IMG/VR virus record: IMGVR_UViG_3300004448_000624
Span: 1-21,308 of that record
Strand: one strand, 5' to 3'
Origin: a virus
Length of the DNA stretch: 21,308 nt
Shown: positions 16,473 through 21,308 of the stretch, in pieces
Numbering within the stretch: the stretch's first letter is position 1
Layout of the letters: every line of letters begins with the position of its first letter
Program-made: the position numbers and the translations under genes
Notes under the pieces: model-generated
What the model was told of the DNA's origin: nothing
Databases searched by the model: none
The model's input: the letters and a program-made list of their open reading frames with translations, nothing else

Positions 16473-17680
16473 TCTGCGTACCTCGACAATTCTGGGATTA
16501 TGTTACAAGGTATCATACCATGCCACCCTGTGATTTTATTCTTAGTTATGTTTAAGCCTCTTAGATTCTTATCCATATCTACCTTGTCTCTATATCCTAC
16601 GCCTATGATTACATCTGCCTCTGCCGCCTTTCCTGTTTTACTATTCTCCATCATGTCGAATGTTATATCAAGTTTACCTTGAGCCTCTGCAGATGCCTGA
16701 GAGATCGCAATCACACAGCAATTGTTTCTTTTCGCAATCTCCCTAGCACCTGTGTATATAGCCCTAAGTTTTTCGTCAGTACGAGCAAAATTTCCTGCTA
16801 CTCCAACTTTGTCAAGTTGGTCTATAACAATTATATCAGGTTTTTCTTTCGCTACTAACTCATCTACTTTGGCTAGATCCCAATCAACAGTATCTAGTAT
16901 ACGAACATTCTCTTTGATCTCAGCCCATTTCCTATTGGCTAGGGCAGTATCGTTTTTTATTTCTTCGAATGTCATACCTGTATGCGCATTGATTAGTCTC
17001 ATCTGTGTTCTGATAGCAGGTTCTTCATTTATCAGCGCACAAACTTTCGCACCTTGCGATGCAAAACCGTCTACTCCTGCAATTAGGTTTACCCAAAATG
17101 CAGTCTTACCACTTTCAGGGCGAGCAAATAATATAACTAAGTTGCCCTCACCTACACCATGTACTCGCTCCTGTAATGGTTTAAGATTGAACTTGAACTT
17201 AGTGTTATCTTTTAATTGTTCCACTAACTCGCCCACATCGGAAGTAATATAATCGTAAGTGTCACCTTCATCGTCTATAGATGACTCCAAACATTTCTGT
17301 ATCTCACTAAAATCTGCGTCTTTACCATTATATATTTCTGTAGCCAATACAGCAATTTTATTTGCTTGTCTTCTTTTGTACAGAGACTCTAGTATGTTAT
17401 GTGCTATCTTTGCATTCGGTAAAGACGAAGATTCTATATCCTCAATCAGAGATTGAAAATTTTGTTTTGCAACTCTCGTTAGAGCAGGATTATCAACATC
17501 CGTGTACAATGTAGATATCTCATTCAATGTTAAATCATTGTCTGAGTCCTGATGGGCTTTGGCGATTGTGGCGTACAAATCTCCTGTACCATTTGTAAAT
17601 AATTCTTTGGATAACTTGCCTTTGTTTTTTGTATAAAACTCTTTGCTGAGTAGTAATTTTATAAGTTCTTTTTCTATCAT
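16469..17680 (-). CDS. DnaB-type replicative helicase
   Basis: The 403-aa protein has an N-terminal helical part (1-165) and a RecA-like motor domain. Walker A is ARPESGKTA (186-194), matching the DnaB form ARPxxGKT. The catalytic Glu region is ALINEE (215-220), and Walker B is IIVIDQLD (283-290), with VIAISQAS (323-330) as the sensor motif. A basic NKITG follows near the end. It unwinds DNA 5'-3' ahead of the polymerase and should work with the separate primase encoded upstream, unlike T7 where both activities are fused. The start overlaps the zinc-ribbon gene (TAATG), and the stop overlaps the polymerase start. Confidence 0.92.
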   Translation of the reverse strand: MIEKELIKLLLSKEFYTKNKGKLSKELFTNGTGDLYATIAKAHQDSDNDLTLNEISTLYTDVDNPALTRVAKQNFQSLIEDIESSSLPNAKIAHNILESLYKRRQANKIAVLATEIYNGKDADFSEIQKCLESSIDDEGDTYDYITSDVGELVEQLKDNTKFKFNLKPLQERVHGVGEGNLVILFARPESGKTAFWVNLIAGVDGFASQGAKVCALINEEPAIRTQMRLINAHTGMTFEEIKNDTALANRKWAEIKENVRILDTVDWDLAKVDELVAKEKPDIIVIDQLDKVGVAGNFARTDEKLRAIYTGAREIAKRNNCCVIAISQASAEAQGKLDITFDMMENSKTGKAAEADVIIGVGYRDKVDMDKNLRGLNITKNKITGWHGMIPCNIIPELSRYAE

Positions 17681-17892
17681 TAGTCTATTATACCATAATC
17701 ATTTCCATATGTCCAATCATCTGTGTGCTTACAAGGAGTACATATCCTATTGTGATTGCCCTCACTTACAAAAACATCACTGCACATCATACATATTCTT
17801 GTTTTGCTTTTCTTGCCTTCGGATTCTATAAGCATACGTTCTTGGTCTTTTATTTGCTCATCCATGATCCATGATTTAAATTTAAGATTCAT
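17680..17892 (-). CDS. Small zinc-ribbon protein
   Basis: This 70-aa protein has a charged N-terminal helix and a zinc ribbon formed by CMMC and CTPC about 15 residues apart, with F-x-SEG-x2-NR between (RICMMCSDVF...SEGNHNRICTPC). This four-Cys pattern binds one Zn. Small ribbons of this type occur beside phage replication genes, where they may contact polymerase or DNA; the role here is not shown. ATG 17892 overlaps the upstream gene by 11 bases. An in-frame ATG at 17865 is an alternative start that keeps the ribbon. Confidence 0.8.
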   Translation of the reverse strand: MNLKFKSWIMDEQIKDQERMLIESEGKKSKTRICMMCSDVFVSEGNHNRICTPCKHTDDWTYGNDYGIID

Positions 17893-18052
17893 CTACTATA
17901 CCTCTCTCTTTTCTCATATGTTCTATTACCCTATTTTGGTAATGCTCAATCGCTTCTTTTATGTTTTTTCTTGTCTTTGCTTTTGATTTTAAATAAGCAT
18001 ATATAAAATTAGTCATAATGTCAACTGACTCTTCTGTCATAAATACTTTCAT
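17882..18052 (-). CDS. Unknown 56-aa helical protein
   Basis: I choose ATG 18052, which overlaps the upstream stop as ATGA, rather than the longer in-frame start at 18091 inside the previous gene. The product (MKVFMTEESVDIMTNFIYAY...) is short, basic in the middle (KSKAKTRKNIK) and helical throughout. No motif is visible and I do not recognise a family. Its place between two coupled replication genes supports a real gene. Confidence 0.7.
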   Translation of the reverse strand: MKVFMTEESVDIMTNFIYAYLKSKAKTRKNIKEAIEHYQNRVIEHMRKERGIVDES

Positions 18053-18531
18053 TTCAACCACCATGTAGGCATAGCCACACCTTTTTCCCATTTAGCAAAA
18101 TAAGATTTATCACCTTTGTAATATTTTCTGTATGCAATTACATGGCTTTTACCTTTGTAGTTATCAGGCATACATTGAGGAGGATTTGTCATATCACCTT
18201 GTGGGATGCTGTCACTAAAATCCCAATACTTTATAAATTCTATAACTCTGTTTGACTTGTGCTTTTTATTGAAACGAACTTCATACTGTTTGTTTATAAA
18301 AGAGGCATTTTCTAATGCCCATTTAAAATTGTTTTTATTATCTCCTACCCAAATAGTCATAGGGTGTTTAGGATAGGCAGGTTTATACAACTCACCTATT
18401 GTGCCACCCAAATGTCTTTGGATGGCAGTTGATAGCATCTGCGAAGATTCTAATAGCATTTTAGGAACATGCTTATCACACAAATACTTTGCAGCAAGTT
18501 CCGGGCTTTTATCTAGAAAAAATATATTCAT
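18049..18531 (-). CDS. Conserved phage protein, possibly related to pyrimidine-dimer glycosylase-like family
   Basis: The start at ATG 18531 forms TAATG with the upstream stop; a GTG nine bases earlier is less likely. The 160-aa product has the pattern MNIFFLDKSPELAAKYLCDKH, KMLLESSQMLSTA, HPMTIWVGDN, HKSNRVIEF, PPQCMPDNYKG, AYRKYYKGDK and a C-terminal PTWWLK. I recall this 'MNIF-LD...CDKHV-KM..E-AQ-L' family from many phages, where it is often labelled pyrimidine-dimer DNA glycosylase. The label should be treated with care: T4 endonuclease V acts through an N-terminal Thr2, whereas residue 2 here is Asn. A nucleic-acid role fits the replication operon; activity is uncertain. Confidence 0.75.
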   Translation of the reverse strand: MNIFFLDKSPELAAKYLCDKHVPKMLLESSQMLSTAIQRHLGGTIGELYKPAYPKHPMTIWVGDNKNNFKWALENASFINKQYEVRFNKKHKSNRVIEFIKYWDFSDSIPQGDMTNPPQCMPDNYKGKSHVIAYRKYYKGDKSYFAKWEKGVAMPTWWLK

Positions 18532-18707
18532 TAGTACCACCCTGTATCTATAGCATTATCATTAAACTTGTTTTCCAATGACTGAATTACATTTGCTTTC
18601 ATTTGTATTTCTTCAGGCAGTGAAGTGTTTTCAAGTTTTAAATATTTAATCGCCCAGGCTAATGCTGTGGATTCTTCTTCTGTTAGTTTTAAGTATAGTC
18701 TATGCAT
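18531..18707 (-). CDS. 58-aa helical protein
   Basis: The frame from ATG 18707 to TAA 18531-18533 fills the gap between primase and the 160-aa gene. AAAGGAGAT stands five bases before the ATG. The start overlaps the primase end by eight bases, and the stop overlaps the next start as TAATG. The product starts MHRLYLKLTEEESTALAWAI and ends NAIDTGWY. It is acidic and helical with no motif that I recognise. The close fit of both ends makes it a confident small gene. Confidence 0.8.
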   Translation of the reverse strand: MHRLYLKLTEEESTALAWAIKYLKLENTSLPEEIQMKANVIQSLENKFNDNAIDTGWY

Positions 18708-19488
18708 TTAGTATCTCCTTTATTTGTTTTTCGTTATAGTACTTTAGATCGTCTTCTAGTATCTTGACTTTTGTTTCTACATAATAGTTTAGTTTTTCAC
18801 TTATGTCAAATGATTTTGTTGTAGCGTCTCTGTCAAGAGCAATGATTATTTTCTTGTACTTTTTTTTGAGTATAGGTATGTAAGTCTCAGGTAAACTTGT
18901 ACCCATCAATGCAACTCCTGTGTAAACAGAAGATACTGCACAAGCACTTGCACAATCCTCTACTAGTACTGCTGTATCACTATTGCCACAAGTAAACGGA
19001 TAAGTCTTGCCTGAGTACATATACCATTTTGGATATACCTTTGAGTTTAAAGCACGACCTACTGCACCCATTATCTTTTCTTTTTCTTTTATAAGAAAGA
19101 CTATTCTGTGTTGCTTTACATCATACATAAAACTTGCCTTTGCTTTTTCTTTTGCTTGCATACAATTATTTTTTCTAAGATAATCGTAGCACTTAGGCTC
19201 AGATAAAATAGATATAAAACTACTAGGCACAGCAAATTGCTTTTCTTTTTCTTGCTTTGCTTTGTTTTCTCTAACTACGGTATCTGCCACCTGTTGCATT
19301 GACATCTCCACTTCGTGTTTTCCACGAGCAGAGCATGACGCACTAAAGCAATACCATTTTAATTCTGATTGCTCTCGCTTTACTACAAATGTGTTGGAAT
19401 GATGGCAGAATGGACAATCAAATCTCATGTCCAGATCTCCCTGTGGTATTAGTGTTTTTACTATTGTTAGCTGTTGATTATAATTCAT
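18700..19488 (-). CDS. Stand-alone T7-type DNA primase (zinc finger + TOPRIM)
   Basis: The product makes RNA primers for lagging-strand synthesis. Counting from ATG 19488 (262 aa), a zinc finger is formed by C25/C28 (CPFCHH) and C47/C52 (WYCFSASCSARG). The TOPRIM core has E177 (VEDCASA) and D219-x-D221 (IALDRDA). The T7 gp4 helicase half is absent; helicase is a separate gene downstream. The start is uncertain. ATG 19509 lies upstream of the -10 box of the promoter at 19498-19525. ATG 19488 would give an almost leaderless mRNA but keeps a helix (IVKTLIPQGDLD) that looks genuine. ATG 19428 has an ideal GGGAG eight bases upstream but begins just before the zinc finger. First gene of the replication operon. 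Confidence 0.88.
   Translation of the reverse strand: MNYNQQLTIVKTLIPQGDLDMRFDCPFCHHSNTFVVKREQSELKWYCFSASCSARGKHEVEMSMQQVADTVVRENKAKQEKEKQFAVPSSFISILSEPKCYDYLRKNNCMQAKEKAKASFMYDVKQHRIVFLIKEKEKIMGAVGRALNSKVYPKWYMYSGKTYPFTCGNSDTAVLVEDCASACAVSSVYTGVALMGTSLPETYIPILKKKYKKIIIALDRDATTKSFDISEKLNYYVETKVKILEDDLKYYNEKQIKEILNA
18781..18809 (-). promoter_or_regulatory. Internal sigma70-like promoter inside the primase gene
   Basis: On the minus strand TTGACA (18809-18804) is followed after 17 bases by TATTAT (18786-18781), 11 of 12 consensus bases. It lies inside the 3' part of the primase gene, with the start of the 58-aa gene some 75 bases downstream. It could supply extra transcript for the distal replication genes. 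No inverted repeat is seen over it. A chance match in AT-rich coding DNA is possible. Confidence 0.4.
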
Positions 19489-19497
19489 TGTTTTAGG

Positions 19498-19525
19498 AGT
19501 ATAGCACATATCTATACTTTGTCAA
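19498..19525 (-). promoter_or_regulatory. Strong sigma70-type promoter for the replication operon, with inverted repeat
   Basis: On the minus strand TTGACA (19525-19520) is followed after 16 bases by TATACT (19503-19498). A perfect 7-base inverted repeat, AGTATAG-N7-CTATACT (19498-19518), covers the whole -10 box and most of the spacer, and is a good operator candidate. The box lies just downstream of an intrinsic terminator (19534-19569), so the operon can start afresh here after upstream transcripts end. Predicted start near 19491. Confidence 0.75.
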
Positions 19526-19533
19526 ATAGGCAT

Positions 19534-19569
19534 AAAAAAACGCCCAAGAGGTAATTAATCTCTTGGGCG
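19534..19569 (-). terminator. Intrinsic terminator ahead of the replication operon
   Basis: On the minus strand a perfect 10-bp stem (CGCCCAAGAG pairing with CTCTTGGGCG; arms 19560-19569 and 19541-19550) with a nine-base loop is followed directly by seven T residues (19540-19534). It should stop transcription coming from the early genes upstream, about ten bases before the -35 box of the primase promoter. It is the only clear intrinsic terminator in the window. Confidence 0.92.
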
Positions 19570-19721
19570 CTGTAGTGAGGTGGGGCGATATCTGTAATTA
19601 CTCTGGCAACCTCCCTCAATGTGCTTTGCGTTGCGTTTCCTTTAACTCTCTAGTATTTCACTAGGTAACGAACCCAATGCACACAATGGCTTACACCTGC
19701 AAGACCTAGAGTAGTTAAATA

Positions 19722-19772
19722 AAGTATCTATAGCTAAGATTTTTACCTCTCTTCGCTTGTACATAGATACTT
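19722..19772 (-). repeat. Perfect 10-bp inverted repeat inside the gene-free region
   Basis: Minus-strand AAGTATCTAT (19772-19763) is exactly complementary to ATAGATACTT (19731-19722), with a 31-base loop. The core AGTATCTATG also occurs at the palindrome over the recombination-operon promoter (near 14413-14427). It could be an RNA stem, a protein-binding site, or both. Confidence 0.6.
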
Positions 19773-19850
19773 AACTTAACCTGTAACCCAAGAGCCGAAA
19801 GGAATAGACTCTTGGGTTGAAATCGAGGCAATGTCAGACCTCGAAACTTT

Positions 19851-20258
19851 TTATATTATAGCAGTTTTTTGTGCTTGTTTGCTATAATGATTATACCTAC
19901 CTTCAGTATGATCTAAGTTAGGATTAGGAAAGGGAGGAATACATTCTTCTCTGACTACCCAAAAGTGCTTAGACTTTTTTAAAGCAACATACACTTGCTC
20001 AGGCTCTCCATTCCTAGCACTAGCTATTTCTCGATTAACTAATTTAAACCAATCCGTAACTGCTATTTGTATGCCGTTATAGCGATACTCGCCATCTTCT
20101 TGTTGCTTATGCACACAAAGAGTCCAAAGTTGGGCAAAGTCTCCTGAAGCATGGGAAGCATACTTTATTTCAGAAAAGGTAAAACTTATATCACTACCTT
20201 TATATTCAACATCATCTCCCCATCTTTCAGTATCTTCTGCGTGTCTACGAACCCACAT
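19851..20258 (-). CDS. Unknown early protein, 135 aa
   Basis: The start at ATG 20258 overlaps the end of the 315-aa gene by 14 bases. The protein is aromatic-rich and mixed alpha/beta, with segments SDISFTFSEIKYASHASGDF, LWTLCVHKQQEDGEYRYNGI and VYVALKKSKHFWVVREECIPPF. There is no Cys cluster, Walker motif or membrane segment. It shares a transcript with the 315-aa gene and is followed seven bases after its stop by the first hairpin of the gene-free region. I do not recognise a family. By position it is one of the earliest expressed genes seen here, so host takeover or DNA replication control is possible, but this is a guess from position only. Confidence 0.75.
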   Translation of the reverse strand: MWVRRHAEDTERWGDDVEYKGSDISFTFSEIKYASHASGDFAQLWTLCVHKQQEDGEYRYNGIQIAVTDWFKLVNREIASARNGEPEQVYVALKKSKHFWVVREECIPPFPNPNLDHTEGRYNHYSKQAQKTAII

Positions 20259-21192
20259 GCCTATTGCCTTTTGTTACGACAACAAGAGTCTCGTCTTGCA
20301 TCTTGCGTTTTAGTTGATCTTGCTTGATGAGATTAATAGCATCTTCTGAGACAATACTCAAAGCAGTTTCACCTTTTCTTCCAACATGAGACGACATAGC
20401 ACTAGCCTCTGCCCAAGTTTCTAAGATAGTTTCAAAGTATTTTGAAGCCATGATTAGACCTTTGTATGCCTCGAATAGTTTTTCTCTTGACTTTTGTAAG
20501 GTAGTGAAAGCTATCTGCAACCCTTCAAACAATCTAGCGTTTCGTAGAAACGGCTCTATCTTAATAGTAGATATAAGTCTTGCTCTTTGATGACAGCTAT
20601 TCTTACTGTAAGGTACTGCGAAAGACATACCCTCAAAAGAAACATGATTGTGCCACTCTTTGTCTGCAAAGTCTTTCATCTTATTTCTTATAGAGTCATT
20701 CTCTGCGTAACTCATGCGTTTGCCTTGTGCATTTTTGCCATAGCTATTCTCATAAGCCAAGTAGTCAGTAATGTTGATACCCTCTGCAACCATTTCGTCA
20801 TGGAATAATGCCATTCTCTCATAGCCAGTATCAGGCTTAGCCACTTTGCTTGACCTTCTATTGCTACTATAGTATGTATGCCCTTCGCTACAGCCTTTTG
20901 GAGGCATACTGACATAGACTTCTCTCTCAGCCTCTGCATCTTCTTTTAGCCAGAAGCATGACTCTTGCTCTTGTAAGCTGTGTTTAGCCAATACTTTGAG
21001 ATCATCTTTAGAGTATAGCTTAGCTATCATATCTTTGATGACTTGTTTGCAAGGCTCGAAGCTATCAAAGTACTCTTGTCGTGTTTCTAGGTACTCTTGC
21101 TTTTCTTGGCTGTCGGTCTTTGCAATTTGTGCTTTTGCAAAGTTTAGCAACAACGCTCTGTTGTCTTTGTTAAGTAAAGTTTTACTTGCCAT
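20245..21192 (-). CDS. Unknown early protein, 315 aa
   Basis: ATG 21192 is preceded by AAAGGA at seven bases and by a strong promoter about 30 bases upstream. The protein is mostly helical and charged at both ends: residues 1-75 are Lys/Glu/Gln-rich helices, followed by VYVSMPPKGCSEG, an Asn/Tyr-rich middle, then HNHVSFEGMSFAVPYSKNSC and a basic helical C-terminus (about residues 225-315). No catalytic signature, Cys cluster or membrane segment is evident. I cannot name the family. As the first gene after a consensus promoter it is likely expressed early. Confidence 0.8.
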   Translation of the reverse strand: MASKTLLNKDNRALLLNFAKAQIAKTDSQEKQEYLETRQEYFDSFEPCKQVIKDMIAKLYSKDDLKVLAKHSLQEQESCFWLKEDAEAEREVYVSMPPKGCSEGHTYYSSNRRSSKVAKPDTGYERMALFHDEMVAEGINITDYLAYENSYGKNAQGKRMSYAENDSIRNKMKDFADKEWHNHVSFEGMSFAVPYSKNSCHQRARLISTIKIEPFLRNARLFEGLQIAFTTLQKSREKLFEAYKGLIMASKYFETILETWAEASAMSSHVGRKGETALSIVSEDAINLIKQDQLKRKMQDETLVVVTKGNRHVGS

Positions 21193-21221
21193 TAGTTAGT
21201 CCTTTCGTTTAGTTATAGTTA

Positions 21222-21250
21222 ATAGTACCACATAGCATTAGCTATGTCAA
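21222..21250 (-). promoter_or_regulatory. Strong sigma70-type promoter for the two early unknown genes
   Basis: On the minus strand TTGACA (21250-21245) is followed after 17 bases by TACTAT (21227-21222), the same box pair and spacing as the recombination-operon promoter. The predicted start near 21215 leaves a leader of about 22 bases with a ribosome site before ATG 21192. Confidence 0.78.
21230..21247. promoter_or_regulatory. Inverted repeat between -35 and -10, operator candidate
   Basis: ACATAGC-N4-GCTATGT is a perfect 7-base inverted repeat in the promoter spacer, touching the -35 box. It differs in sequence from the repeats over the other two promoters, although all three lie within the RNA-polymerase footprint. 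Confidence 0.45.
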
Positions 21251-21251
21251 A

Positions 21252-21308
21252 TCAATGCTTCTTGTAACTTATGTTGTTTATCTTCTTAGTCCAACAAGCA
21301 CGGCAATC
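21252..21308 (-). CDS. C-terminal end of a Cys-containing early protein (partial)
   Basis: The minus-strand frame is open from the right edge of the window to TGA at 21252-21254, giving 18 residues beginning DCRACWTKKI and ending YKKH. The C-x-x-C followed by basic residues looks like half of a zinc-binding site, as in small phage Zn-ribbon or endonuclease-VII-like proteins. With only 18 residues this is tentative. The stop lies two bases before the -35 box of the next promoter. Confidence 0.4.
   Translation of the reverse strand, partial: DCRACWTKKINNISYKKH

Larger units (their letters stand above)
19534..19848 (-). ncRNA. Candidate structured non-coding RNA or long regulatory leader
   Basis: This is the only gene-free stretch over 300 bases in a genome whose genes otherwise overlap. 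Read on the minus strand it holds: a 6-bp hairpin (19823-19828 with 19839-19844); a perfect 10-bp hairpin (19785-19794 with 19809-19818); a perfect 10-bp stem (19722-19731 with 19763-19772) whose large loop can pair further (19732-19738 with 19751-19757, one mismatch); a 13-bp stem with one bulged base (19641-19653 with 19706-19719); a weak 5-bp stem (19577-19581 with 19609-19613); and the terminal terminator hairpin. A TATAAT at 19855-19860 lies just before it, but no good -35 is seen, so it may instead be cut from a longer early transcript. No protein frame, tRNA fold or CCA end is visible. I do not recognise a known RNA class. Confidence 0.6.

Noticed and set aside
16803-16820. Perfect 7-bp hairpin inside the helicase gene
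   Set aside because: Coding sequence around the Walker B motif fully explains it; no T-run or gene boundary is nearby.
16722-17252. Long plus-strand reading frame opposite the helicase
   Set aside because: The minus-strand frame has clear helicase motifs; the opposite frame has no recognisable protein features or start signals.
19534-19848. tRNA or tmRNA in the gene-free region
   Set aside because: A GGTTCG-like string occurs, but there is no cloverleaf, no 7-bp acceptor stem and no CCA end, and no tag-peptide frame was found.
19823-19852. Plus-strand terminator (6-bp hairpin then five T)
   Set aside because: The T-run is three bases away and no plus-strand gene or promoter lies upstream in this region; the stem is better explained as part of the minus-strand RNA.
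1-21308. CRISPR array, insertion sequence or integrase/att site
   Set aside because: No regularly spaced direct repeats, transposase, integrase or tRNA-like attachment sequence was seen. The Cas4-like nuclease is a phage recombination enzyme without other cas genes.

Overview
The window is an AT-rich, tightly packed segment of a tailed-phage genome with two convergent gene blocks. The proteins and gene order (stand-alone T7-type primase, DnaB-type helicase, family-A DNA polymerase carrying a DnaJ-like zinc-knuckle insertion, a 3-TM GTA-type holin, a large LPD38 protein) point to a short-tailed marine phage of the HMO-2011 kind. That group infects marine alphaproteobacteria such as SAR116, SAR11 and roseobacters. 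The zinc insertion in the polymerase is a reported hallmark of HMO-2011; the low GC suggests an AT-rich host, possibly a pelagibacter. The host assignment is inference.

Plus strand, 1-10613 (late block): a 5'-truncated coiled-coil gene, a small membrane/coiled-coil protein, a Gln/Ala/Asn-rich virion protein, two small unknown proteins, and two very large proteins (812 and 1396 aa). The large pair matches the sizes and order of the T7 ejection proteins gp15 and gp16. A lysis cassette follows (3-TM holin, T4-type lysozyme, 45-aa membrane peptide), then a Pro-rich 143-aa protein. Most neighbours overlap as TAATG or are only a few bases apart.

Minus strand, 21308-10610 (early/replication block), in order of transcription: the tail end of a Cys-containing gene; a strong promoter; two unknown early proteins (315 and 135 aa); a 340-base gene-free region with several long stems and a perfect intrinsic terminator; a second strong promoter; then primase, a 58-aa protein, a 160-aa conserved phage protein, a 56-aa protein, a zinc-ribbon protein, helicase and DNA polymerase. 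A third strong promoter then starts a second operon: ssDNA-binding-like protein, Cas4-like Fe-S nuclease, small PD-(D/E)XK nuclease, a 95-aa protein, calcineurin-like phosphoesterase, a DUF6378-like protein, and 56-aa and 72-aa proteins. The two blocks meet with overlapping stop codons and no intrinsic terminator.

The most interesting parts are non-coding. The gene-free region 19534-19848 looks like a structured RNA or leader with a possible terminator/antiterminator arrangement. The three TTGACA promoters each carry a perfect inverted repeat over the -35/-10 region, suggesting repressor operators. Three small genes of 45, 56 and 58 codons (10045-10182, 10825-10995, 18531-18707) were called by hand from start codons, ribosome sites and overlaps.
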